DNA from: an uncultured Bacilli bacterium
GTDB taxonomy: Bacteria > Bacillota_I > Bacilli_A > RF39 > UBA660
Assembly (NCBI GenBank): GCA_947630205.1
Contig: CANRGW010000060.1
Location: forward strand, 1-7,267
Length of the DNA stretch: 7,267 bases
Direction: 5' to 3'
In this document: positions 1 through 6,233 of the stretch, piece after piece
Position numbering within the stretch: the first letter of the stretch is position 1
Layout: each line of letters starts with the position of its first letter
Program-made: the position numbers and the translations under genes
Notes under the pieces: generated by a model
Told to the model about the DNA's origin: nothing
The model's input: the letters and a program-made list of their open reading frames with translations, nothing else
Database searches by the model: none

Positions 1-814
1 AATAGTTTTTAACATCTACGATATTAGGAACAGCCATTTCAGCAGCTCCCGTTGGAGTTGGAGCTCTTTTATCAGCAACAAAATCAGCAATAGTAAAATC
101 TATTTCATGACCAACAGCCGAAATTATTGGTATTTTAGACTCATAGATAGCCCTTGCAACTATTTCTTCATTAAAAGGCCATAAGTCTTCAATAGAGCCC
201 CCTCCTCTTCCAACAATCAAAACATCTAAATCGTAATTATTAGCCATTTTTATTTTTTTAACAATATCATCTTTAGCAAACTCACCTTGAACTAAAGATG
301 GAAAAAGAATTGTTTCACATAAAGGCCATCTTCTTTTAATAGTTGATAAAATATCTTTAATAGCAGCCCCTGTTGGAGCAGTAACAATGCCAATTCGTTC
401 TGGAATTTTTGGTATTTTCTTTTTATGTTCAATAGCAAACAATCCTTCTTTTTGTAACTTTTCTTTTAATTTTTCAAATGCTAAATATAAATTACCAAAA
501 CCATCCTCCATCATTTCTTCAACATAAATTTGATAAGAACCCGTTGCTTCATAAACGCTTATATGTCCTGTTACTAAAACTTTCATTCCATCACTTACAG
601 GAAATTTTACTCTTTCGGCATTACTTTGAAACATAATAGCATTAATTCTTGAATTTTCATCTTTTAAAGTAAAATAAAAATGACCTCTTGTATGATTTTT
701 AAAATTAGAAATTTCTCCTTTTAAGAAAACAAGCCCTAAGTTAGGGTCATTATCTATTTTATATTTTAAATATCTATTTAAAGCACTTACCGTAATATAA
801 TTATTCTTTTCCAT
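1..814 (-). CDS. xseA: Exodeoxyribonuclease VII large subunit, partial (C-terminus off the left edge)
   Basis: Large catalytic subunit of exonuclease VII, a cytoplasmic nuclease that degrades single-stranded DNA to oligonucleotides together with several XseB subunits. About 271 codons are visible; the family is usually 400-450 residues, so the C-terminal coiled-coil part is missing beyond the window. The N-terminal OB-fold carries the family signature GEISN (residues 33-37) followed by GHFYFTLKD (44-52). The catalytic domain shows VTAPTGAA (144-151), GRGGGS (202-207) followed by EDLWPFNEE, and GHEIDFTIADFVAD from residue 235 leading into RAPTPTGAAE. The ATG at 814 lies inside the end of nusB (14-base overlap) and has GAGG at 821-824 with a 6-base spacer, so translation is probably coupled to nusB. 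The nusB-xseA neighbourhood is common in Firmicutes; xseB would be expected next. The reading frame is open to the edge. Confidence 0.96.
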   Translation of the reverse strand, partial: MEKNNYITVSALNRYLKYKIDNDPNLGLVFLKGEISNFKNHTRGHFYFTLKDENSRINAIMFQSNAERVKFPVSDGMKVLVTGHISVYEATGSYQIYVEEMMEDGFGNLYLAFEKLKEKLQKEGLFAIEHKKKIPKIPERIGIVTAPTGAAIKDILSTIKRRWPLCETILFPSLVQGEFAKDDIVKKIKMANNYDLDVLIVGRGGGSIEDLWPFNEEIVARAIYESKIPIISAVGHEIDFTIADFVADKRAPTPTGAAEMAVPNIVDVKNY

Positions 815-1214
815 GTAAATCCTCATTATGATAAATAGCATCCATCGTGGCATTAATCATTCCTACAACACTTAAATCACTATATTTTTTAGCAAGTTCA
901 ATCGTTTCATTAATGCAAACAATAGAGGGAGTATCAGTATACATAAGTTCATAAATACCTAAACTTAAAATAGCCTTATCAACTTTACTAAGTCTATCGA
1001 TAGTCCAATCTTTTAAATAAGTATTCGCAAGTTTTGAAATATTTTCTTGATTAGCAACAATGCCATGAACAGCCTTTTCTACAAAATCATTTTCTATTTC
1101 TAGTTGCTCCTTAATTAAAGTATCAATGTCAAAAGCAACATTGGTATTACTTAAAATATAAATTTGATATAAAACTTTAATAATGATATCTCTTAACTCA
1201 GACCTGTTTCGCAT
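801..1214 (-). CDS. nusB: Transcription antitermination factor NusB
   Basis: Small all-helical RNA-binding protein that, with NusE (ribosomal protein S10), binds boxA in rRNA leader transcripts and supports processive antitermination. At 137 residues it has the normal family length. The N-terminal helix has LRDIIIKVLYQIYIL (residues 7-21), matching the usual ARE-A-ALYQ pattern. The C-terminal half carries the most diagnostic stretch: W70 TIDRLSKVDKAILSLGIYEL (to 90), then P96-SIV-INETIELAKKYSD (to 113) and a terminal MINATMDAIY helix. The ATG at 1214 has GGTGA at 1221-1225, 6 bases upstream. It begins only 23 bases after the stop of the M23 peptidase gene and overlaps xseA by 14 bases. A candidate promoter overlaps the end of the M23 gene, so it may be transcribed separately from it. 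Confidence 0.96.
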   Translation of the reverse strand: MRNRSELRDIIIKVLYQIYILSNTNVAFDIDTLIKEQLEIENDFVEKAVHGIVANQENISKLANTYLKDWTIDRLSKVDKAILSLGIYELMYTDTPSIVCINETIELAKKYSDLSVVGMINATMDAIYHNEDLHGKE

Positions 1215-1231
1215 ATTAAATCACCAAATTT

Positions 1232-1240
1232 ATTGTATCA
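1232..1240 (-). promoter_or_regulatory. Candidate extended -10 promoter for nusB-xseA
   Basis: The minus strand reads TGATACAAT, which is TGn plus a 5/6 match to TATAAT. It overlaps the stop codon of the M23 peptidase gene and sits about 17 bases upstream of the nusB start. I see no convincing -35 hexamer at 16-18 bases, which an extended -10 can tolerate. In DNA this AT-rich, chance matches are frequent. Confidence 0.35.
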
Positions 1241-2179
1241 TAAAATGCCTAAAAATTTTAATATTTTTTTCACAAATTCAATAAATCTTTTTAAAAAAGA
1301 ATTAAATAAATTTTCTTTTGGCAAATTACTAGAATTATCTTCTGGAATAATGGGTTCTTCTTTCAATGTTTTTTCATCATTCATTTCTTTATCTTTATTT
1401 TCATCTAGCACTTCTTCATTCTTTATTTCGTCCTCTTTTTCTTCTTGCTTTTTGGGATTATTTTCTTCTTTTTGACTATTTTCTTTATCCGTATCAGTTT
1501 CTTTTTCTTCTTTTAAATAAAGATTAGCAAAATCCGGACTATAGGCAATCCAAATATTAGATGCAATCTTATACCAAGTATAATTAGCTAAAACTTTTTT
1601 TGCAAGAATATCATAAAAACCTTTATTGATATAACCTAAAATTGTTCCATTAGGATTATCTCTTGCATATAAATTATCAATGATTACTTCTATTTGATTT
1701 TTCATATCCGTTTTAAGAACTGGAGTACCAATTTTCTTTAAAAAAGGTGGATAGGCATATTCTTCAAAATCTTCCCAATTTCTTTGATACCAACCAACAT
1801 TTTGTTCATCCTCAGGATACCAACCAAAATGTAAATGAACACCGGTTGCATCACCTGTTTCACCAGTATAACCAATAATGGTATCCTCATTAACTTCTTC
1901 ACCACTTCTTACCTTAATACTATCTAAGTGTTCATAAATAGCACTTTTCTTTAATCTTGGATAATTGACATAAACAAAATTACCATTAGCACTAGTTGTT
2001 CCAGTTTGTATAACTTTACCATTTTCTAGACCATAAGTTGGAATTTTCTTTCCATTAGTTCCATAATCTACTCCAGCATGTAAAGTTTTTTTACCAGTAA
2101 TTGGATGAATACGATAACCAAAAGGACTTGTTATATATGGATCATAATTTTTAAATAAACGATAACCATTTTTACTCAT
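1238..2179 (-). CDS. M23 family metallopeptidase with SH3-like domain and charged tail
   Basis: Zinc-dependent peptidoglycan endopeptidase of the LytM/lysostaphin type, 313 residues. All expected active-site residues are present: H34 and D38 (HAGVD) and H117 as zinc ligands, H84 (YEHLD) and H115 (HLH, 115-117) as catalytic histidines. The core covers residues 12-120. Residues 160-222 look like a bacterial SH3 wall-binding module (NLYARDNPNGTILGYI, then TWYKIASNIWIAY). Residues 223-284 are a Glu/Lys/Asp/Asn-rich low-complexity segment, and the last 19 residues form a basic amphipathic helix ending FLGIL. There is no signal peptide or N-terminal membrane segment, and an in-frame TAA two codons upstream of the ATG rules out a longer start. 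The start has a near-perfect Shine-Dalgarno at 2186-2193. The signal-less catalytic plus SH3 layout resembles phage endolysins, and domesticated lysin is one reading. An intact LytM site also occurs in clostridial SpoIIQ, but that protein has an N-terminal membrane anchor that this one lacks. Confidence 0.9.
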   Translation of the reverse strand: MSKNGYRLFKNYDPYITSPFGYRIHPITGKKTLHAGVDYGTNGKKIPTYGLENGKVIQTGTTSANGNFVYVNYPRLKKSAIYEHLDSIKVRSGEEVNEDTIIGYTGETGDATGVHLHFGWYPEDEQNVGWYQRNWEDFEEYAYPPFLKKIGTPVLKTDMKNQIEVIIDNLYARDNPNGTILGYINKGFYDILAKKVLANYTWYKIASNIWIAYSPDFANLYLKEEKETDTDKENSQKEENNPKKQEEKEDEIKNEEVLDENKDKEMNDEKTLKEEPIIPEDNSSNLPKENLFNSFLKRFIEFVKKILKFLGIL

Positions 2180-2185
2180 TCTTTA

Positions 2186-2193
2186 TCACCTCC
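2186..2193 (-). promoter_or_regulatory. Strong ribosome binding site of the M23 peptidase gene
   Basis: The minus strand reads GGAGGTGA, eight bases fully complementary to the 16S rRNA tail, with a 6-base spacer to the ATG at 2179. It is the strongest such site in the window and fixes the start. An in-frame TAA lies immediately downstream of it, so the protein cannot begin further upstream. Confidence 0.85.
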
Positions 2194-2209
2194 ATTTTAT
2201 TATATTAAT

Positions 2210-2244
2210 GAAAAAAAAGAATAAATAATTAGATTATCTATTCT
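2210..2244 (-). terminator. Rho-independent terminator after the small membrane protein gene
   Basis: On the minus strand, a 12-base arm (2244-2233) and its partner (2229-2218) pair completely with one G.U wobble, around a 3-base loop. Seven T residues follow at 2217-2211. The stem is nearly all A.T, as expected in this genome. It lies 34-60 bases downstream of the small membrane protein's stop codon and just upstream of the M23 peptidase gene, so it separates the spoIIP unit from the M23-nusB-xseA unit. Confidence 0.75.
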
Positions 2245-2277
2245 AAGTCAATATTTTATGCAATTAAAGATAATTGG

Positions 2278-2601
2278 TTACTCAAGAGCACTACCAAGTT
2301 TTTGAAAAACAAACTTAATAACTTTATCAAAGAAACTAGAAACTTTTGATGATAACTTTAAAGACATTTGAGAAGTTTTAGTACTATAATCCTTTTCTTT
2401 CTCATAATAATCAGCAAGGGAAATATTCTTCCCATCTTTAACATCTTTTTCAAATTCTTCAATCATTTGATTAGTTAAAACAACCTTTTCTCCTTGTAAT
2501 TGTTGGTAATAACCATTAGAATAAGCATAATATAAGGCTAAAAAACCCAAAATACTTAAAAAAATTATTCCTTTAATCATTTTCTTTTTCATAATCATCA
2601 T
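2278..2601 (-). CDS. Small single-pass membrane protein of unknown function, downstream of spoIIP
   Basis: I do not recognise this 107-residue protein. It has a short basic N-terminus (KKKMIK), one hydrophobic segment at about residues 9-27, and a charged domain expected outside the membrane. That domain contains VVLTNQMIEEFEKDVKDGK (about 40-58), SLADYYEKEKDY, and a C-terminal amphipathic helix rich in Phe, Val and Lys ending KLGSALE. There are no Cys residues and no catalytic motif. The start is uncertain: ATGs at 2601, 2592 and 2580 are all in frame and none has a good ribosome site. The nearest purine-rich stretch (AGGGAA, 2618-2623) is 16 bases before the first ATG. It follows spoIIP by 33 bases and shares its terminator, so it is probably co-transcribed. 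A role as an accessory or partner of SpoIIP or another wall hydrolase is inferred from position only. Confidence 0.8.
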   Translation of the reverse strand: MMIMKKKMIKGIIFLSILGFLALYYAYSNGYYQQLQGEKVVLTNQMIEEFEKDVKDGKNISLADYYEKEKDYSTKTSQMSLKLSSKVSSFFDKVIKFVFQKLGSALE

Positions 2602-2634
2602 CTTAATTATAAAAATATTCCCTGACTAAATTTG

Positions 2635-3519
2635 TCAAATTTGCTTGTTTTCATTTATATAATTAAAAAGCATAGAAGCAATAACTTTTAAAGAATTAGC
2701 AACTTCTTCGATATTATTATCAACTCCCCCTACTTCAATTAAAATTGTATTCTTGTTAAAATCTTGGTTATAAACACCATTGACCCCTTTTCCTTTCTTT
2801 TCATAAATACCTCTTGATAAACCTCGATAATTTTCATTTAAAAAATTATTCATTGACGTCATAACCTTTTTATTTTCTAAATAATTTTCATTTTCTAAAC
2901 CTAATAAAAACATTACTTTAGCATAATTAACTCCCTCAATCGAAGTAGTTGTTGCATCATAATTAACACTATCTCTATGTAAATCTATAAAATATATTAA
3001 AGAGTCATTCTCTAATTTAGCATTTTCAATTAAAGTTCTACTTACTTTATAACTATCTTGATATAAAAGATTAGAAGAATTAACTATTTCAATCGTATCT
3101 TTACTTTCAACAATACTATTAATTCCTAGTTTTTTTAATTCATCTTCTAAAATATAACTTGCTGTTTTAACATTAGGTGTTATATTGTAAATATCATTTT
3201 TTTGATAACTATATTCTTCGTTTGAATGTGTATTATAAATATAAACAATTGGTTCATTAGTATTATATGCTATATTTATAACCTCAGAAGTCTTTAAATT
3301 TTCTTTTGCATTTTGAAAATGTTTTTCTTGTTTTAAAGTTTTAATATAAAAACTAACAAAATCTATTTTCGTTGAAACATTTTCTTTTTGAAAACTAGAA
3401 CTTAAAACCTGAAGAAAATTTTTATTAATATTATTAAGATTAATTGTATAACTAAGATAAAGAGTTAAAGCAAGGAATATTATTAAGATACTAGTATAAA
3501 TTATTTTTCTTTTTTTCAA
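2635..3519 (-). CDS. spoIIP: Stage II sporulation protein P (SpoIIP) peptidoglycan amidase/endopeptidase
   Basis: In sporulating Firmicutes SpoIIP is a membrane-anchored hydrolase that cleaves stem peptides from glycan and cross-links between them; with SpoIID and SpoIIM it drives septal thinning and engulfment. This copy has 294 residues, shorter than the roughly 400 of Bacillus subtilis, mainly in the region after the anchor. A hydrophobic segment at about 5-25 anchors it, and the catalytic domain spans about 88-290. Family motifs are all present: IYNTHSNEEY (94-103, with H98), DLHRDS (179-184, H181), GLSRGIYEK (233-241), YNQD (250-253) and LIEVGG (260-265, E262). The histidines and glutamate are the likely zinc and catalytic residues. 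The start is TTG at 3519 with GGTGA 7 bases upstream; the next Met is residue 203, within the catalytic domain, so the TTG is well supported. It opens a two-gene unit with the small membrane protein. Confidence 0.93.
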   Translation of the reverse strand: MKKRKIIYTSILIIFLALTLYLSYTINLNNINKNFLQVLSSSFQKENVSTKIDFVSFYIKTLKQEKHFQNAKENLKTSEVINIAYNTNEPIVYIYNTHSNEEYSYQKNDIYNITPNVKTASYILEDELKKLGINSIVESKDTIEIVNSSNLLYQDSYKVSRTLIENAKLENDSLIYFIDLHRDSVNYDATTTSIEGVNYAKVMFLLGLENENYLENKKVMTSMNNFLNENYRGLSRGIYEKKGKGVNGVYNQDFNKNTILIEVGGVDNNIEEVANSLKVIASMLFNYINENKQI

Positions 3520-3526
3520 GTCATCT

Positions 3527-3531
3527 TCACC
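3527..3531 (-). promoter_or_regulatory. Ribosome binding site fixing the TTG start of spoIIP
   Basis: The minus strand reads GGTGA, 7 bases before the TTG at 3519. The nearby ATG at 3523-3525 is out of frame and reaches a stop after two codons. No in-frame ATG exists until residue 203, so this site supports TTG as the real initiator. Confidence 0.7.
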
Positions 3532-3536
3532 AGTTA

Positions 3537-3565
3537 AATATATGATAAAATACCAAATTTATGAA
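3537..3565 (-). promoter_or_regulatory. Candidate promoter for spoIIP
   Basis: The minus strand has TTCATA (3565-3560, 4/6 to TTGACA), a 17-base spacer and TATATT (3542-3537, 5/6 to TATAAT), just downstream of the preceding terminator. The -10 region can also be read as CATATATT, which partly resembles the sigma-E -10 of sporulation promoters (CATACAnT), but I see no good sigma-E -35 at the right distance. Both readings are weak in such AT-rich DNA. Confidence 0.35.
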
Positions 3566-3602
3566 AAAAACTATAAGAAATTTTTGTTTCATTATAGTTT
3601 TT
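3564..3602 (-). terminator. Rho-independent terminator after the NAGPA-domain gene
   Basis: An 11-base perfect inverted repeat (arms 3592-3602 and 3566-3576) has an inner 4-base GAAA/TTTC extension past a one-base bulge, with a 6-base loop. On the minus strand it runs into seven T residues (3570-3564). The plus strand also has a T-rich flank, so it may work in both directions. It starts 5 bases after the stop codon of the NAGPA-domain gene and separates that unit from spoIIP. Confidence 0.85.
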
Positions 3603-3606
3603 CTTT

Positions 3607-5559
3607 TTATTTTTCAGTGAAATAAGCAACTTCTGTTAAATCGCGGCCATTTCCTTTAATAGTTGAAATTGTATTGCTACCATTTGCTTGGAAGAAAAGC
3701 GCAATAGAACCTCCTCCATCAAGATTACTACCAGTTTGACATTTTAAATTCAACATAATATTTTGTAAATCACTTCGATTTAAGTTTCCACCGGTTATTA
3801 AAGCAAAGTTATTATCATCAATCTGACAAATTGCTTGTCGATTTTTTCTTGTACTTGGACTTGGCATATTGGTTGTTATATTACTCTTCTTTCCATTTTG
3901 AATTAAAGGTGAAGCATGCGTGAAGGTATTACGAATACCAGAGTCTATAACTGATTGAGCCCATTCTTTCTTTTTCTTTATTTGAGCAGATGAAGTTCCT
4001 TTAGCATCGGTAAATATTCTTAATTTATTATTAGGATCAACGCCTACAATGTATCTTGTTTTATATGCTTTATTATAAGCATTACGAATAACTTTACCAT
4101 CAGTAATTACAAGCGTTCCAACACTCGTTTTATCATATTTAGAGTATTTAGAAACTTCATAAGCGTCATATACTCCTCGAAGATAAAAAGCACTAGCATT
4201 AAAACCTAAAATCAATTTATTTTGTAAATTATATTTTGTTTTAGCCTTATTTAATAAAGTCTTAGGTCTATATAACTTTTTGCCATATTCAGGAGAGTCA
4301 AACTTATTTAATTGATGATATGGATCTTGAGCCCAAATTCTTGTTATATAATAAGAACCTTTTTTAATAATGTAAACTTTTAAAGTTTCGGTTTCGCCTT
4401 TTTTAACAACATTATCTTTCTTACCTGGTAATATTACTGGTAAAGCCGAATTATCCGTAATATCACAGTAAATAAATTTTTCATTTTTCGCTTTATCATA
4501 AACTTTTACATAAACATTTTTAGTTGTCTTTTGCTGGTAAACATAACTTCCCGTTGTTGTATTTAAAAATTGTTTGCCATCATCATAATAAACATAGTTA
4601 TTTATTCCAGACTCACTATCTGCTGCAATTATATTAAAGGTTGTTGTATTATTGTTGTTAATTGTTACTTGACAAGTACCAGTTGGGGCTGTTTTATCAA
4701 TATTAGTAATTGTTATACTTTTTTCAAACTTACCACCATTTTTATTATATGCTGTTACTGTATAGGTTCCGTTACTTGTTATATTATAATTATTACTTGC
4801 ACTTTTTACAATATTTTGATTTGGTAATGTTAAACTAGCAAAATTATTACCAGTTACTTTTATATTTAAAGTTATAGAACTAGCATAATTCGTTGTATTA
4901 GGCGTTAAGGTTATTGTTAATTTATCATCTAAAACAACAATCGTTCTAATTACTTCTTTTTTATCTTCACCATCTTCTAAAACATATGTTAAAGTATAAT
5001 TTCCTACTTTACTTGTATCAACTTCACCAAGAACTAATACTTTTTCCGTTGCATCAAGTCCATTACTATCCGTTGCTTTATAACCTGGTTCTTTATAAGC
5101 CTCTCCCAGTGATAGATTTATTACCTTTTCACCTGTTAATGTTAAAGTTAAAGGCTTTTTCTCACTGGTAACAGGTTCTTTTATTTCTTCACCTTCAACA
5201 ATAACGGTTCTTATTTCTTCTTTATCAGCAATACGATATATTATTTCATAAGTTCCTGGTTTAGTTGTATCAACATTATTCGTTATAATGATATTACTTG
5301 TTTGTAAAACCCCATTAGAGTCAATTGCATAATAGCCTGGTTCTTCAAAATCTTCTCCTACTTCTAGATTTATAGTTCGATTTCCAAATAATGTTAAAGT
5401 TGTTGTTACTATTTCTTCTTCCGTATTTCCTTCTTCTTTTTTAGAAACGATATTAAAAACTATAGCACATACTAAGACAATTATTACTAATATACCAACA
5501 ACAATTACTATATCTTTATATTCCGATATTATTCCTTTTAAGTTACTTTTCTTTTTCAT
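3607..5559 (-). CDS. Membrane-anchored Ig-like (DUF5011) protein with C-terminal phosphodiester glycosidase (NAGPA) domain
   Basis: A 650-residue surface protein: short cytoplasmic N-terminus, one membrane segment (about 17-37), acidic linker, two DUF5011-type Ig repeats (about 52-122 and 136-210), two further Ig-like beta modules (about 213-286 and 288-369), then a phosphodiester glycosidase domain related to the mammalian 'uncovering enzyme' NAGPA (about 375-650). The last domain is identified by LGFNASAFYLRG (451-462), GTLVITDGKVI (481-491), ASPLIQNG (549-556), NLDGGGS (612-618) and a terminal GRDLTEVAYF. Family members cleave sugar-1-phosphate diesters; bacterial substrates are mostly unknown, and wall or capsule phosphodiesters are an inference. 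The Ig stalk probably projects the enzyme through the wall. The ATG at 5559 overlaps the pseudouridine synthase stop as ATGA, with a GAGGG site unusually close (about 3 bases). An alternative role is exopolysaccharide metabolism. Confidence 0.88.
   Translation of the reverse strand: MKKKSNLKGIISEYKDIVIVVGILVIIVLVCAIVFNIVSKKEEGNTEEEIVTTTLTLFGNRTINLEVGEDFEEPGYYAIDSNGVLQTSNIIITNNVDTTKPGTYEIIYRIADKEEIRTVIVEGEEIKEPVTSEKKPLTLTLTGEKVINLSLGEAYKEPGYKATDSNGLDATEKVLVLGEVDTSKVGNYTLTYVLEDGEDKKEVIRTIVVLDDKLTITLTPNTTNYASSITLNIKVTGNNFASLTLPNQNIVKSASNNYNITSNGTYTVTAYNKNGGKFEKSITITNIDKTAPTGTCQVTINNNNTTTFNIIAADSESGINNYVYYDDGKQFLNTTTGSYVYQQKTTKNVYVKVYDKAKNEKFIYCDITDNSALPVILPGKKDNVVKKGETETLKVYIIKKGSYYITRIWAQDPYHQLNKFDSPEYGKKLYRPKTLLNKAKTKYNLQNKLILGFNASAFYLRGVYDAYEVSKYSKYDKTSVGTLVITDGKVIRNAYNKAYKTRYIVGVDPNNKLRIFTDAKGTSSAQIKKKKEWAQSVIDSGIRNTFTHASPLIQNGKKSNITTNMPSPSTRKNRQAICQIDDNNFALITGGNLNRSDLQNIMLNLKCQTGSNLDGGGSIALFFQANGSNTISTIKGNGRDLTEVAYFTEK
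4930..5406 (-). repeat. Tandem DUF5011 Ig-like repeats within the NAGPA-domain protein
   Basis: Two domain-length repeats encode residues about 52-122 and 136-210 of the surface protein. Each carries the same pattern: LTL-G followed by INL-G, then EPGYxAxDSNG (73-83 and 157-167), a VDTxKxGxYxxxY strand, and a closing RTIVV-type strand. The second copy lies 84 residues after the first. This is the usual look of DUF5011/HYR-like wall-spanning modules. Confidence 0.8.
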
Positions 5560-6233
5560 AATCCCTCTTTTTCTTTTATTATAACAAATTTTGTAAATGG
5601 TTCATGATTAGGATAACTTAAAAAAGATAATTTTTCTTTTTTTGTTGGATGAGGAAACTCTAATTTATAAGCATATAAACCTAAATTTTTCTTAAAATCT
5701 GAACCATATTTATTATCTCCATATAATGGATTACCTCGACTTGCAAATTGTAATCTTATTTGATGATTACGCCCGGTATTTAATTTAATTTTCACAAGTG
5801 ATAAATCTTCTTTTTCTAAATAAGCAATTCTTTCATATTCTAAATTAGCATATTTACCTTTTTCTTTGGTTGAAACAACACTTTTAGTATTTATTTTTTC
5901 TAAATAATCTTCATAGATATCTTTCTTTTTAACTTTTCCATGAACAACAGCTAAATAACTTTTTTGAAAAGTTTTATTTTTAATACTTTCTTGCAAACGT
6001 TTAGCAGATTTACTAGTTTTAGCAAAAACCATAATCCCACCAGTTGGTCTATCTAAACGATGAACTAAACCTAAATAGACATTGCCTTTTTTTTGATATT
6101 TTTCTTTTAAATATTTTTTTAAAATAGTTAACATATCTAAATCATTAGTACTATCACTTTGACTTAAAACATTTATTGGTTTAATGACAACTAGTAAGTG
6201 ATTGTCTTCATATAAAATATTTAAATTATTCAT
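5556..6233 (-). CDS. RluA-family pseudouridine synthase
   Basis: Isomerises uridine to pseudouridine in rRNA or tRNA in the cytoplasm. This is a 225-residue single-domain enzyme without an N-terminal S4 RNA-binding domain, similar in size to the short RluA-family proteins. Key features are ILYEDNHLLVVIKP (6-19), the catalytic motif HRLDRPTGG (58-66) with catalytic D61, FQKSYLAVVHG (89-99), NTGRNHQIR (152-160), and NPLYGDNKYG. The target uridine cannot be assigned from sequence alone. I chose the ATG at 6233, which has AGGAC at 6243-6247, rather than an in-frame GTG at 6257 that lacks a ribosome site and would extend the protein into a region with no family similarity. It overlaps the upstream methyltransferase by 8 bases and the downstream surface-protein gene by 4, so translation of all three is probably coupled. 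Confidence 0.94.
   Translation of the reverse strand: MNNLNILYEDNHLLVVIKPINVLSQSDSTNDLDMLTILKKYLKEKYQKKGNVYLGLVHRLDRPTGGIMVFAKTSKSAKRLQESIKNKTFQKSYLAVVHGKVKKKDIYEDYLEKINTKSVVSTKEKGKYANLEYERIAYLEKEDLSLVKIKLNTGRNHQIRLQFASRGNPLYGDNKYGSDFKKNLGLYAYKLEFPHPTKKEKLSFLSYPNHEPFTKFVIIKEKEGL

Noticed and set aside
1233..1475. Plus-strand open frame of 80 codons rich in Ser and Phe
   Set aside because: It is the antisense of the Glu/Lys-rich tail of the M23 peptidase; the composition is just the complement of GAA/AAA codons, and there is no ribosome site.
2199..2204. TATAAT on the minus strand before the M23 gene
   Set aside because: Transcription would start inside the Shine-Dalgarno sequence at about 2192, and no -35 fits.
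2606..2638. TTGACA and TATAAT on the minus strand between spoIIP and the small membrane protein
   Set aside because: The spacer is 21 bases, too long for a normal sigma-A promoter, and the start point would fall at the first ATG; more likely chance in AT-rich DNA.
4570..5171. Two plus-strand open frames (4570-4827 and 4986-5171)
   Set aside because: Both lie opposite the Ig-like part of the surface protein, have compositions typical of antisense AT-rich frames, and lack family similarity.
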